Below, in pieces: positions 8,974-17,793 of a stretch of DNA of 39,334 nucleotides (within the stretch, counting starts at the first letter, position 1; each line of letters begins with the position of its first letter). Both the position numbers and the translations under genes were made by a program. Where the stretch lies: NCBI GenBank assembly GCA_019454875.1, contig JACFNL010000025.1, positions 1 through 39,334 on the forward strand, read 5' to 3'. The DNA is from Candidatus Cloacimonadota bacterium (lineage in GTDB: Bacteria > Muiribacteriota > UBA6191). The notes beneath the pieces were generated by a model. That model was not told where the DNA came from. It saw only the letters and a list, made by a program, of their open reading frames with translations, and searched no databases.

Positions 8974-9677
8974 TGTAAAAACAAAACAAATTCGGCCTGT
9001 TCCATCTGTATGGCCTGAGCCACAACAGATTTCACAGATCCCCTCAAGACTTTTTCCTCACGATGGCTCAATCTGTATCCAAACAGCAGGTTGCGCTCCG
9101 GAAAATTCTCCAGGATTTCGGTTAAAAGCTTGTGCATACGATACGGGGTCTCCATTAAAAAAACGGGTTTGTCAAATTTTTTGATGTTTTGGATTTCCTG
9201 ACGACGAACCTCATTTTTGCGGGAGAGAAAGCCTAATACCTCAAAGCGTTTGATGTGTTCCGGCAAGAACATCATCAGAGCAGAAAGTGAGGTCACACCT
9301 GGCAGATACTCAACAAAAAAACCTTTGGCAATCGTCAGAATGGAATGTCCTGGATCTTCAAACACAGGAGATCCACAGTCGGAAATATAGGCCAGTTTTT
9401 TAATCTTGGGAAACACAGACTGCTGCAGGTAGTTTTTTTCTTCCTTGTCCGTATTTTCATTAAAACTGCCTAGAAACCTGCCTTTACCAAAAACAAACTC
9501 CCCCTCGTAAAAGTCAATTTCCAAATGCTTTAACAACCTTCTGGCCGGTTTGTATTCCTCGCAGACTATAACCTCTGCATCCCTTAATGCCTTTAATACC
9601 CTAAGGGTAATATCATCAAAATTCCCGATGGGGACTGAACAGAGCTTTAGGGTTTTATCAGGAATGATTCCCGCCAT
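8967..9677 (-). CDS. rsmI: RsmI-like SAM-dependent methyltransferase (tetrapyrrole methylase fold)
   Basis: In Escherichia coli RsmI 2'-O-methylates C1402 of 16S rRNA. The N-terminal motif VPIGNFDDITLRVLKALRD is the RsmI signature (usual form PIGNLxDITLRAL). It is followed by the CEEYKPARRLLKHL segment, SDCGSPVFEDPG in place of the usual SDPG loop, LPGVTSLSALM, and the late motifs FLSRKNEVRRQE and EEKVLRGSV. At 236 residues it is shorter than E. coli RsmI and clearly divergent, so a related tetrapyrrole-methylase-fold RNA methylase is possible. The start is ATG 9677, with GAGGAG 7 bases upstream; the open frame begins earlier, inside ftsY. It is the last gene of the lspA-lgt-ftsY unit. Confidence 0.78.
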   Translation of the reverse strand: MAGIIPDKTLKLCSVPIGNFDDITLRVLKALRDAEVIVCEEYKPARRLLKHLEIDFYEGEFVFGKGRFLGSFNENTDKEEKNYLQQSVFPKIKKLAYISDCGSPVFEDPGHSILTIAKGFFVEYLPGVTSLSALMMFLPEHIKRFEVLGFLSRKNEVRRQEIQNIKKFDKPVFLMETPYRMHKLLTEILENFPERNLLFGYRLSHREEKVLRGSVKSVVAQAIQMEQAEFVLFLHH

Positions 9678-9678
9678 T

Positions 9679-10713
9679 TTAATTCTCCTCAAACAGGGCC
9701 TGACTGTAACTTTGTGGATCAAACGGCTGAAGGTCAGTAAATTTCTCCCCCACTCCTACAAAGCGAATGGGAAGCCCAAGTTCTTCCTGGATACCAAAAA
9801 CAACCCCACCCTTAGCAGTCCCATCAAGCTTTGTCATCACCAGCCCGGTAAGCTTCAGCATTTCATGAAACATGCGTGCCTGGTGGACGGCGTTCTGGCC
9901 CGTTATGGAGTCCAGAACCAAAAAAATCTCATGGGGTGCTGCGGGCATATTTTTTTGTATGACCCTCTGGATTTTCCCCAGTTCTTCCATCAGATTTTTC
10001 TGAGTATGCAGGCGGCCAGCCGTGTCGATCAAAAGTACATCGATATCTTCTTTCTGAGCCTTTTTCATTGCTTCAAAAGCCACACTGGCAGGATCCTGTC
10101 CTTCACTTCCTGTTATCACAGGAATATTGAGTCTTTCTCCCCAGATCCCAAGCTGTTCCACAGCACCGGCGCGAAATGTGTCACAAGCCGCAAACATACA
10201 CTTCTTGCCGGTAGCCTGGAGAAGATTACCTATTTTGGCTGTGGTAGTGGTCTTGCCCACTCCGTTGATACCGGCAATCAAAACTACACTGAACGGTTTT
10301 TCATTAAGCTTTAAGGGAGAAACATGTAAGGACATCTGCTTCTGAATCAGTTCCCTTAGCTTTTCTATCAATGCAGTGGAATCTCTGATTTGATTGGTCT
10401 CAACCAGGGGACGAACCTGATCAAGAAGCCTTTGCGTAGTTTTTACCCCCAAATCTGCCTGGATCAATATGGCTTCTATTTCTTCAAGAATCTCCTCGTG
10501 TCCTGCTCCCTGTCCAAAAACACCCCGCAGGGAAGCTACTAGTCCTCCGCTGGTTCGGGAAAGGCCTCTCTTCAACCTGTCATAAAGCGATTCTTCTTTT
10601 GATTCCGTTACAGGGTTAAGAATGGATTGTGTATCAACACTAACGGATTCGGATTCCTTTTCAATCTGATCTGCAAGCCTTGTTGATTTTTTCTTAAACA
10701 ATGAAAACACCAT
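9679..10713 (-). CDS. ftsY: Signal recognition particle receptor FtsY
   Basis: FtsY is the SRP-receptor GTPase that docks ribosome-SRP complexes at the inner membrane. The NG domain is complete: P loop GINGVGKTTTTAKIGN, DTFRAGAVEQL, DTAGRLHTQKNLMEEL, TKLDGTAKGG and the C-terminal GVGEKFTDLQPFD. The acidic A region at the N terminus is very short (about 40 residues, after MVFSLFKKKSTR), as in many non-enteric bacteria. The stop codon is one base from the start of the rsmI-like gene, and the gene begins 3 bases after the pseudouridine synthase. It sits with lgt and lspA, an envelope-targeting context. Confidence 0.97.
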   Translation of the reverse strand: MVFSLFKKKSTRLADQIEKESESVSVDTQSILNPVTESKEESLYDRLKRGLSRTSGGLVASLRGVFGQGAGHEEILEEIEAILIQADLGVKTTQRLLDQVRPLVETNQIRDSTALIEKLRELIQKQMSLHVSPLKLNEKPFSVVLIAGINGVGKTTTTAKIGNLLQATGKKCMFAACDTFRAGAVEQLGIWGERLNIPVITGSEGQDPASVAFEAMKKAQKEDIDVLLIDTAGRLHTQKNLMEELGKIQRVIQKNMPAAPHEIFLVLDSITGQNAVHQARMFHEMLKLTGLVMTKLDGTAKGGVVFGIQEELGLPIRFVGVGEKFTDLQPFDPQSYSQALFEEN

Positions 10714-10715
10714 GA

Positions 10716-11633
10716 TTAAATTTCTCCAGAATTAAATGCCTGCATCAACCGTTTCATATCCTCAGGCCAGGGGCTGACAAAACGCATGGTTACCCCAGTT
10801 CGTGGATGCTGAATCTTTAGACTGTAGCTGTGCAGCATAACCCTTTCTGTGTACCTCGGCAACAGGCGACCATTGTAATCAGAATCTCCCAGAATTGGTA
10901 CCCCTAAAGACCTCAGATGCACCCTGATCTGATGAGTTCTACCTGTCAGAATCTGAACCCTAATCAGATGAAACCTGTTCCAGGATTTGCAGACCTGATA
11001 AAGACTTGTGGCCATACGGCCATTCTCTGATTCATCAACACGGCGCAGGTTTCTTCGTTTAGGGTCCCGCCCCAATGGCAAATCGATTCTGCCTTTTTGT
11101 GATGGCACCTTCCCATGAACAAAAGCATAATAATATTTTTCCACCCTGCGATTGGCAAAATCACTCTGTAAACTCCGCTGGGCCAGGTCATTTTTAGCAA
11201 TTACCACTACCCCTGAGGTTTCTCGATCCAGCCTGTGAACTATGCCGGGGCGCAGCACTCCATTAATTCCACCCAGTTCAGACACAAGATACATTACTGC
11301 ATTTACCAGGGTTTTAGTCCCCCCAGGGTGCAAGGGATGAGTCAACATTCCTGAGGGTTTTACCACTACCATGATATCTGAGTCCTCATAAAGCACCTGG
11401 ATCCCCAGATCCTCCGGTAACAAGGGCAATTCTTCCGGTTCAGGAACTAAAACCAGAATGTAGTCCCTTTCGCGAACGATCTCAGACTTTTTTTTTACCG
11501 GTACTGAGTTTCTCTGAATCTGTCCGGATTCAATCAGATTCTGCAAAAATCCCCGGGAATACTGAGGAAGGCTGCGGGTCAAAAACTGATCTACCCTTTC
11601 GGATTTATTAGCCACCAGTTCATGCTGTACCAC
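10716..11633 (-). CDS. RluD-family 23S rRNA pseudouridine synthase
   Basis: This is a 305-residue RluA/RluD-type enzyme that isomerises uridine to pseudouridine in rRNA. An N-terminal S4 RNA-binding domain (about residues 8-65, ERVDQFLTRSLPQYSRGFLQNLI) is followed by the catalytic domain. That domain has VVVKPSGMLTHP and HRLDRETSGVVVIAK, with the catalytic Asp in HRLDRETSG. The late motifs are KYYYAFVHG and LTGRTHQIRVHL. The S4 domain and length fit RluD best, but RluC or another paralogue cannot be excluded, so no symbol is given. The GTG start at 11633 overlaps the end of lgt by 14 bases. The linkage suggests co-translation. Confidence 0.93.
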   Translation of the reverse strand: MVQHELVANKSERVDQFLTRSLPQYSRGFLQNLIESGQIQRNSVPVKKKSEIVRERDYILVLVPEPEELPLLPEDLGIQVLYEDSDIMVVVKPSGMLTHPLHPGGTKTLVNAVMYLVSELGGINGVLRPGIVHRLDRETSGVVVIAKNDLAQRSLQSDFANRRVEKYYYAFVHGKVPSQKGRIDLPLGRDPKRRNLRRVDESENGRMATSLYQVCKSWNRFHLIRVQILTGRTHQIRVHLRSLGVPILGDSDYNGRLLPRYTERVMLHSYSLKIQHPRTGVTMRFVSPWPEDMKRLMQAFNSGEI

Positions 11634-12396
11634 TGGATTCCCGTCCTGATTCTACTGGCTGCCGCATCAACCAGATATGCAATATGGCTGCCAGAAAAAT
11701 TCCTATGAGGGACACGGTCTGGGAAGTGGAAAGACTGGTGATACCTAAAATAGTGCCACGATAATCATCCCGAATCATCTCAATACTGAATCGTAAGATC
11801 CCATACAGGTAAAAATAGGCCACAACAATAAGTCCAGAGCGGCGAATTTTGGGAAAGAGCCAGGCCAGAAACAAAAAAATAAGAAAGTTGCCCAGGGATT
11901 CATAAATCTGCGTCGGATGCCTAAGACCATCCTGTAAGGGAAACTTGACGGCCCAGGGTAAACTACTGTGAATCCCAAAGCAGCACCCATAAAAAAAGCA
12001 GCCAATCCGGCCCACAGACTGACCTAAAATTACACACATGGCAGCAATATCACACATGAGCAAAAGTGGCTTTTTCAAATACAACCAGTAGGCTACCCCA
12101 CCAAAAATGCCACCGCCTAAACCCCCGAAAAACACCAGACCACCCTTGTAAATCTGAATAATTTCCAAAAGATTGACACTGTAATAGTCCCACTTAAGAA
12201 AGACATAAGTGATACGGGCCCCGACTATGGCACTTATTATAGAAATAATAGCCAGATTCAGGATGGACTCTTCCTTAAGATTTTTTTCCCTGCCCTTGCG
12301 TACAGCCCATTGTACTGCCAGATAAAAGGCAGTGGCCAAGGCCACACCATAGGTATAAACAGGCAGCCCAAAAATTTCAAATAACACCGGATGCAT
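11620..12396 (-). CDS. lgt: Prolipoprotein diacylglyceryl transferase Lgt
   Basis: Lgt transfers diacylglycerol from phosphatidylglycerol to the lipobox Cys of prolipoproteins in the inner membrane. The protein has 258 residues and about seven hydrophobic helices. Diagnostic motifs are present: VGARITYVFLKWDYY, GGLVFFGGLGGG, GRIGCFFYGCCFG (the Lgt signature) and RHPTQIYESLGN. The C-terminal RFSIEMIRDD segment is also family-like. The start at 12396 has GGAGG 6 bases upstream. It sits 1 base after lspA, so two consecutive steps of lipoprotein maturation are encoded together. Confidence 0.97.
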   Translation of the reverse strand: MHPVLFEIFGLPVYTYGVALATAFYLAVQWAVRKGREKNLKEESILNLAIISIISAIVGARITYVFLKWDYYSVNLLEIIQIYKGGLVFFGGLGGGIFGGVAYWLYLKKPLLLMCDIAAMCVILGQSVGRIGCFFYGCCFGIHSSLPWAVKFPLQDGLRHPTQIYESLGNFLIFLFLAWLFPKIRRSGLIVVAYFYLYGILRFSIEMIRDDYRGTILGITSLSTSQTVSLIGIFLAAILHIWLMRQPVESGRESSGTA

Positions 12397-12397
12397 A

Positions 12398-13030
12398 TCA
12401 GTCCTCCACGGCTTTCAACTCATCGCGTTTGCGAAACATATCACGAACAACATCAAGACAAATCAGACCTACCCCAATGTTAATCACTACATCCGCAAAG
12501 TTAAAAACCGGGAAATGCCAGTTTCCATAATAAAAAAACAGGTAATCAATAACATGCTCAAATTGGATGCGATCAATCATGTTTCCGATTGCGCCTGACA
12601 GAATAAACACCAGGGCCCAGCATACCAGCCGGTCCTTCTCCCTGTATAATGCCAGATACACCAGAATAAATACACAGGTAAACATTGCCAGGCCAACAAA
12701 CAGCCAGCCCCAGCCTTTCAAAAGACCAAAAGCCGCACCCTTGTTAAATACCAGGGTAAGGGAAAACAAACCAGGTATCACTTCTATACTGTTACCTGAA
12801 CTTAGCAAAATTGAAAAATACCGCTTCAAATACCAGTCCAGCCCCAGGCAGAACCAGAATACAACAAACATATGGTTGTAGCGCAGAACCTTAGGCAGGG
12901 AACACATCACCAGAACGGGCATATAAAGTATGAGGGCAAAACAGCTCACAAGGGTCCAGCGAAACCAGATAAACCCTTCCTTAAAGCCAAATGGCACACT
13001 TAACTTCTGTTTATTGTCTAAACGGATCAT
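12398..13030 (-). CDS. lspA: Lipoprotein signal peptidase LspA with an N-terminal extension
   Basis: LspA is the aspartic protease that removes the signal peptide from diacylglyceryl-prolipoproteins. The family motifs are in order: LDWYLKRYF (in place of the usual DQxxK), NKGAAFGLL, SGAIGNMIDRI and FPVFNFADVVINIG. The two catalytic Asp residues lie in NMIDR and FNFAD. At 210 residues it is longer than the usual 150 to 180. The first 45 residues hold an extra hydrophobic helix (WFRWTLVSCFALILYMPVLV) before the normal first helix. Either the real start is internal (Met at about residues 37, 42 or 53) or this is a five-helix variant. No SD is seen at 13030. Confidence 0.93.
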   Translation of the reverse strand: MIRLDNKQKLSVPFGFKEGFIWFRWTLVSCFALILYMPVLVMCSLPKVLRYNHMFVVFWFCLGLDWYLKRYFSILLSSGNSIEVIPGLFSLTLVFNKGAAFGLLKGWGWLFVGLAMFTCVFILVYLALYREKDRLVCWALVFILSGAIGNMIDRIQFEHVIDYLFFYYGNWHFPVFNFADVVINIGVGLICLDVVRDMFRKRDELKAVED

Positions 13031-13054
13031 AGTTTAATTCATCAGGAGTATAGG

Positions 13055-13708
13055 TTATCGGTGATCCGGAGGCAAGGCAAGAGCCAGAAACTGAAACAGG
13101 CTACGATTTTTTTTGGCAAAGTCAAAAACAAGCTGTTTCAAAAATTCTCCCTGAATCTGCTGAGGCCTGATGTCTTGAGAACAGAGTATGGAAGCTGACT
13201 CCAGCAGCTGATTTAATGAAATCTCATCCAGTAGATACCACAAAGGTAAAAGGCAATGTTGATTTACATTAAAAAAATAAGCCAGAAACACCCGTTCCAC
13301 CGGGCCTAATTCCTGAATCTTTTGAGAGAAATGAACACTTAAATCCTGACAATAAACCAGGGGGAGATTCTGTAAACCATATAGTTTAAAACAGGATTTT
13401 AAAGAGCCTTTAAGCTCTGATTGTATCTTATCAAGCTGCCTGAGTGAACCAACAAACAAATCCCTTTGCAAAGCCGATGAAATTGAAAATTTCAGATGTC
13501 TGGAATTGGATTCAATCCGACTTAAATCACAGGCATAACAATAAAGCTGGGAATCTGCTAAGGTTTCCTCATGCGAATTTAATCGATTGCATAGTTCATC
13601 CAAAAGAACACCACTTCTTAGAGTCAGTAGTTCTGAATCATCCCTTAAAACTGGCTCATTACCCAAAAAAAGGTGCCAGTTTCCATTCCATTTCCGGCAT
13701 TGATACAC
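13055..13708 (-). CDS. Conserved-looking protein of unknown function
   Basis: This is a 217-residue soluble protein without a signal peptide, membrane helix or motif that I recognise. It is helix-rich, with LRQLDKIQSELKGSLKSCF and FLKQLVFDFAKKNRSLFQFLAL at the C terminus. It has several Cys (positions 4, 39, 58 and 61 are the earliest), but CYAC alone is not a convincing metal site. The GTG start shares one base with the stop codon of the upstream membrane protein, so the two are coupled and probably function together. It precedes lspA by 24 bases. Confidence 0.65.
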   Translation of the reverse strand: MYQCRKWNGNWHLFLGNEPVLRDDSELLTLRSGVLLDELCNRLNSHEETLADSQLYCYACDLSRIESNSRHLKFSISSALQRDLFVGSLRQLDKIQSELKGSLKSCFKLYGLQNLPLVYCQDLSVHFSQKIQELGPVERVFLAYFFNVNQHCLLPLWYLLDEISLNQLLESASILCSQDIRPQQIQGEFLKQLVFDFAKKNRSLFQFLALALPPDHR

Positions 13709-15204
13709 TACCTGGCCCCCAGACTTTTAAAATGTAAAAATGCCTGTTCAAATACAATCTGCAATTCAGGGTTTTCATTTCTTCGCTTAAGCCGGGCCCC
13801 TTCTTCGGTCAGCCAGTCCATCACAAAGTCTATTCCGGAAAAATCTTTTTTTATGCCTAAAAGTATCTGGACCTCAGCCGCTTCGAGATATAAGCCCTGC
13901 AATCGAACAGCTAAAATTTCCCGAAGTTTTATACCATTCATATCCTGACCTTGTACCCAAAGAGTCAAAGCTGACCGAAACCGTTGGGTCTGTTTATCCT
14001 GCAATGACTCAAAAAGGACTGCATTACCAATTTCGTCTGGTACCTTGGATAAAATCTGATTTAAAAAGACCTCGCGACCGGATATGCTAAAACCCAAAGT
14101 TCTTTCCATGGCATTCGCAAAAGTTTCCTGAAGTAAGGACAGGGTGTGCAAATCATTTTCCCTTGCCATCACCTCAGGATAAGGAAACAGAAGCACAAAA
14201 GGATCGTTCGTTTCGCTCAAATGCAGGAGTCGATCCGTCAAAGCCAGAAGGCGGATTGCTTGATTATCTCCACTATCTTCCCAGATCTTTTTAGCGGATT
14301 CAGACAAGTTATCGTTCAGTCTGTCAAGCTTTAACAGATCTGAGTAGAACTTCAAGGATCTACTTTCCGGGTATAGAGAAATCAAATCCATAAGCTCGGA
14401 ACTCATGGTAGTATCCCCACCTCTTCCTGCCCAGGAGTACTGTTTCCAGGCCAAAACCCCATAACGATCCAAAACAGATTCAAGATTAGAATTGTAACGG
14501 GCTATCTTTAGGCCCTTTAATCGCAAATAAAGTCCTTCGGACGGTAAATCCTGCATCCGTTGAACCAATTCATCCACCTCCGAGTTTCTCACCCAGGACA
14601 TGGCCAGAGGGACTACATACAAAAGCAGTTCTATCAACAGGCCAGAAACGAGGATAAAAAAAGCTAGCCGCAAGAGAATTTTACGAATAGACAGGCTGCC
14701 TTTTTTTTCTGCCAAAGCCTCTCTCTCCTGCAGGGACTCCTGCATAAGCTCAAGTTCAATCAGAGGCCAGCGAGTGTGGTCTGAAACCAGTTTTAGGGGT
14801 TTAAACCAGCTTAAATCTGCCTTTCCAGCCAAAAGCACCCCAGAACTGCTACAACGACTGGAGAGTTCCCGGATTAATTCAAGAAGCTCCTTATTTAGAA
14901 CCTCATATCTCTCACAGATAAGAATTGTCGAATGCTCAATCTGAAATCCAGAACTGCCCTGATTGAGCTTCTGTACAAGTTCAAGCATTTTTTTCAGGTA
15001 ATTTTCTGCATCATCCGTAGTCAAAAAGGACAAGAGTAATTTATCCCCACTGGAGCGATCCACTCGACCCCGGCAATCTAGGACGGCAGAAACCAGAATG
15101 TCCTCTCTTAATGATTTAAGAAGGTCAAGATCGTTTAAAGAAGGTGGATTCTGCCTACGCCCTCCCCGCACAATGAACAAGCGGTGAAACACAAAACTGT
15201 TCAT
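13708..15204 (-). CDS. Membrane protein with a degenerate class III cyclase-like N-terminal domain
   Basis: Residues 1-150 follow the layout of nucleotide-cyclase homology domains. They include a segment like the cyclase (hGG)GRVDKxxGDxLLAxF motif (here GRVDRSSGDKLLLSF), a DDAENYLKKMLELV helix, and a late strand GVLLAGKADL. The first metal-binding Asp region is replaced by LFIVRGGRRQN, so catalysis is unlikely. One long hydrophobic segment (about 172-202) follows, then about 290 residues of helices, possibly repeats. No symbol can be given. It is the first gene of the minus-strand unit running to rsmI, with a promoter 6 bases before ATG. The cyclase relation is my inference from motif spacing. 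Confidence 0.6.
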   Translation of the reverse strand: MNSFVFHRLFIVRGGRRQNPPSLNDLDLLKSLREDILVSAVLDCRGRVDRSSGDKLLLSFLTTDDAENYLKKMLELVQKLNQGSSGFQIEHSTILICERYEVLNKELLELIRELSSRCSSSGVLLAGKADLSWFKPLKLVSDHTRWPLIELELMQESLQEREALAEKKGSLSIRKILLRLAFFILVSGLLIELLLYVVPLAMSWVRNSEVDELVQRMQDLPSEGLYLRLKGLKIARYNSNLESVLDRYGVLAWKQYSWAGRGGDTTMSSELMDLISLYPESRSLKFYSDLLKLDRLNDNLSESAKKIWEDSGDNQAIRLLALTDRLLHLSETNDPFVLLFPYPEVMARENDLHTLSLLQETFANAMERTLGFSISGREVFLNQILSKVPDEIGNAVLFESLQDKQTQRFRSALTLWVQGQDMNGIKLREILAVRLQGLYLEAAEVQILLGIKKDFSGIDFVMDWLTEEGARLKRRNENPELQIVFEQAFLHFKSLGAR

Positions 15205-15210
15205 ACAAGA

Positions 15211-15239
15211 AACTTACCCGATTGTTGGGTTGCTGGCAA
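15211..15239 (-). promoter_or_regulatory. Putative promoter of the hypothetical-lspA-lgt-ftsY-rsmI unit
   Basis: On the minus strand TTGCCA (15239-15234), a 17-base spacer and TAAGTT (15216-15211) end 6 bases before the ATG at 15204. The mRNA would be leaderless. It overlaps the opposing candidate promoter of the receiver-kinase gene. The -35 is close to consensus and the -10 is weak. Confidence 0.45.
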
Positions 15240-15258
15240 ATGAAGAATGATGTAGGCT
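15230..15258 (+). promoter_or_regulatory. Weak putative promoter of the receiver-histidine kinase gene
   Basis: TTGCTG (15230-15235), a 17-base spacer and TAGGCT (15253-15258) end 8 bases before the ATG at 15267. Each box matches consensus at only about half its positions. The element is mentioned because its spacing repeats the pattern seen at stronger promoters here and supports 15267 as the start. Confidence 0.25.
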
Positions 15259-15266
15259 CAGATTCT

Positions 15267-16352
15267 ATGAATTTTATTGATATCCTGTTTGTAGATGATC
15301 ATGAGATCATGCGCTTTGTAGTTCAAAAACATCTTGAATCTGTGTTTAAAATTCAGACACTGGAATCAGGCAAAGAGCTGTATCGCTGTCTGGATACCTT
15401 TCGCCCCAAGGTTCTCATTCTTGATTTGATGATGCCAGGCATGTCAGGGTTTGACATCCTCAAGGAACTAAGAAATAATCCGGCCTACATGGATCTTATC
15501 ATCATTGTGCTCACTGCCAAGGGCAGTAAGGATGATGCAATAGAATGTTTAAATCTTGGTGCCAACGATTTTATGACCAAGCCCCCTCATTATCCGGAGT
15601 TTATTGCCAGAATCAAGACCCTTTTAAGGCAAAAGGAAGCGGAGCAATCTATCCGTCTGGAATCCCAGATGGATGCCTATCGATCCCTGGTGTCTGGATT
15701 GAGGCATGAATACAACAATATTTTTGGGACCTTAAGACTGTTTATACAAATGGTAGATTGGAACGGAATTGAGTATTTCCGTGAAAAAATGAAGCCGGTT
15801 CTGGATTCCATTCAAAGGGGCCTCTCCCTGATAGACTCCTTCAACCAGTTTTTTGTCTCAGAATTACAGAACCCCAAAAAAATTTCCCTGTCTGAAACGA
15901 TTAAGACAGCTATTGCAAAAAAGTCTTTGGATCATGTGAACCTATCACTTGATATACACTCTTTTGACATCTCTTTAATGGGAAACCAGGACAGACTGGC
16001 CCAGGCAATTTTTAATCTGATTGACAATGCTGTTCATGCTGTGGTCAACACTTCTGATCCACAAATCACCATAAGGACAGAAGCCGTTTCAGATGGTTAC
16101 TGCCTAAGAATCCGCGACAACGGTTGTGGTATTGAACCAGGAAAAGTCCGTAAACTGGGAGAAGTCTTTTTTACTACTAAAGGTGCTTTGGGGGGTTCTG
16201 TACACGACAACAAAACAACTGGCACCGGACTGGGTATACCCATCTCGCATCAGATTTTGCGACTTCATGGAGCAAAGCTTGAAATTCAGTCTGTATTGGG
16301 CAAAGGAACACAAATTACTGTCCACTTCCCACAATCGATTCTACTGGACTAG
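15267..16352 (+). CDS. Response regulator receiver-histidine kinase fusion
   Basis: Residues 1-120 form a receiver domain: acidic pair DD near residue 10, phosphoacceptor Asp53 in LILDLMMPG, Thr in VLTAKG and Lys in MTKPP. A histidine-kinase core follows. Its dimerisation helix has RHEYNNIFGTL, with His147. The ATPase domain has NLIDNAVHAV (N box), DNGCGI (G1), FFTTKG (F box) and GTGLGIPIS (G2). The receiver comes first and there is no membrane helix, so this is a cytoplasmic kinase probably switched by phosphorylation from another kinase. In-frame starts at 15240 (ATG) and 15222 (TTG) are possible; 15267 puts the receiver at the N terminus. It overlaps the convergent phosphatase gene by 12 bp. 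Confidence 0.9.
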   Translation: MNFIDILFVDDHEIMRFVVQKHLESVFKIQTLESGKELYRCLDTFRPKVLILDLMMPGMSGFDILKELRNNPAYMDLIIIVLTAKGSKDDAIECLNLGANDFMTKPPHYPEFIARIKTLLRQKEAEQSIRLESQMDAYRSLVSGLRHEYNNIFGTLRLFIQMVDWNGIEYFREKMKPVLDSIQRGLSLIDSFNQFFVSELQNPKKISLSETIKTAIAKKSLDHVNLSLDIHSFDISLMGNQDRLAQAIFNLIDNAVHAVVNTSDPQITIRTEAVSDGYCLRIRDNGCGIEPGKVRKLGEVFFTTKGALGGSVHDNKTTGTGLGIPISHQILRLHGAKLEIQSVLGKGTQITVHFPQSILLD

Positions 16353-17135
16353 GCGAATGGCCTTGAGCATTTCCTCTCTAGTCTCTGGCCAGGCACAGAT
16401 AATGGGCTTGTCCTGAGTGTAGGCAGGACTGAAAAAATCCTGACCAATTTTTACACCCTGCATATCTACAGCCTCGATACCTGCACTCTGAAGAACAGGC
16501 AAGACCGCCGCAATGTCCCAGATTTTAGCCTTATGAAATAAAAACCCGTTGGACAGACCTCGAACAGTTTGCATGGCATGAAAACAGATTGAACCCAAAG
16601 ATCTCATCTTCCCATGCCAGCTCACCTTATACCTTTCATGGTAGTTACTAGGAAGAAAAAACAAAGGGGCCTCTCTACGGGTCAGTTGCGGCACAAAGGG
16701 ACTGTCATTCAAAATGAGCCCTGTCTGGGGCCCCCATTCCAGAATTGTATTTTGAGCCGGTGCCATTAAGACAGCCCACTGGCACAAGGACTGATAATAA
16801 CATGCTATTGAAACTGCATAGGTAGGAAGTCCTCCGTAATAAACTTCCGTCCCATCAATAGGATCAAGAATCCATAAAGGAGTGCTTTGACTAAGAAATC
16901 TCTGATCCCTTGGTTTATCGGAAAACCCACCCTCTTCACCTAAAACCAGATGGGTTGGATGATAGAATAGTATAGCCTGCCTCAGCCTGTCTTCGATCAT
17001 TTTATCAATCGAAGAACATAGACTTCCGTCTTCCTTAAGAAATACAGTGGCATCCTGCCATTGTTCAAGAATGGTCCCACAGACCTCCTGAAATACGGAT
17101 CTTAGCTCAGTGCAGGCAAGTGCAAGCATCATCAA
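16341..17135 (-). CDS. Inositol monophosphatase family phosphatase
   Basis: This belongs to the metal-dependent sugar-phosphatase superfamily (IMPase, CysQ, HisN and FBPase types). It shows GEEGG (first metal Glu), WILDPIDGTEVYYGG (DPIDGT signature) and AKIWDIAAVLPVL (the late WD motif). At 264 residues it has normal length. The substrate could be inositol phosphate, 3'-phosphoadenosine 5'-phosphate or histidinol phosphate; the motifs do not decide. The start is one of three consecutive Met codons at 17135. The first overlaps the stop of the upstream gene in ATGA, which suggests translational coupling. Confidence 0.88.
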   Translation of the reverse strand: MMMLALACTELRSVFQEVCGTILEQWQDATVFLKEDGSLCSSIDKMIEDRLRQAILFYHPTHLVLGEEGGFSDKPRDQRFLSQSTPLWILDPIDGTEVYYGGLPTYAVSIACYYQSLCQWAVLMAPAQNTILEWGPQTGLILNDSPFVPQLTRREAPLFFLPSNYHERYKVSWHGKMRSLGSICFHAMQTVRGLSNGFLFHKAKIWDIAAVLPVLQSAGIEAVDMQGVKIGQDFFSPAYTQDKPIICAWPETREEMLKAIRLVQ

Positions 17136-17779
17136 TCCAGTTTGATTCTTGTTACCTGTATTTCACTTAACTGATGATTTACATAAAAAAGCATATCTTC
17201 TGCATAAGTAATACCAGTAATCTCTGCCTTGATCTCCATTTCTTTAAGAATCTGTAGTTTCGCTGGATGAAAAACTGCAATCTGGGATAGAGGAGTCTGT
17301 GGGTCCGTGCGTTTGTCCATTACAACGATCAGATGTTGACCATCAAAGCACAGTGCCTGTACCGGGTACTCCATGGGAACAGTTTTAACAATATCTCCAG
17401 TAGCTGGATGAAAACACAAAAGACAACGATTCTGATACGAAGAACCCCAGAAATAAGTGTTATCAAAGGCAATACCTGAGTCTATTTCATCAGGACAGTG
17501 AAGTGCCCTTAAAGTCTTGCCATTCATCACATTAATCTGAATCAGATCCGACGCAGTCATGGCCTTGGGATCATAGTTTAAGACCAGAAGACTATCATTT
17601 GTGTAAGTCACGGCTCTTGGAACCCCGCCTGGCATGAACTTAATTTCACGCAGTACCTTCTGTTCATGAATCGAAACCTTCTTTAAAGTCCTCTCAACCA
17701 CATCACTGATCCAGAAATCTGCCCCATCAAAACTGATACCATCAAGACTTCTAGTAGGTACATCCATCATTTTTTGCAT
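17132..17779 (-). CDS. Beta-propeller-like protein of unknown function
   Basis: This is a 215-residue protein made of short repeated strands of the type LDGISFDGADFWISDVVERTL, SGIAFDNTYFWGSS and VQALCFDGQHLIVVMD. The pattern is found in YncE, SMP-30 and glutamine-cyclotransferase-type propellers, but the length allows only about five blades or a partial propeller. No signal peptide is seen. AAGGT lies 5 bases before the ATG at 17779. It sits between a DUF481-like outer-membrane protein and the phosphatase in one unit. No specific function can be assigned. Confidence 0.65.
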   Translation of the reverse strand: MQKMMDVPTRSLDGISFDGADFWISDVVERTLKKVSIHEQKVLREIKFMPGGVPRAVTYTNDSLLVLNYDPKAMTASDLIQINVMNGKTLRALHCPDEIDSGIAFDNTYFWGSSYQNRCLLCFHPATGDIVKTVPMEYPVQALCFDGQHLIVVMDKRTDPQTPLSQIAVFHPAKLQILKEMEIKAEITGITYAEDMLFYVNHQLSEIQVTRIKLD

Positions 17780-17793
17780 TTATTACCTTCTTC

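Noticed and set aside
9550..10314. Plus-strand open frame of 254 codons
   Set aside because: It is antisense to the well-supported ftsY and rsmI-like genes, and its translation has no recognisable pattern.
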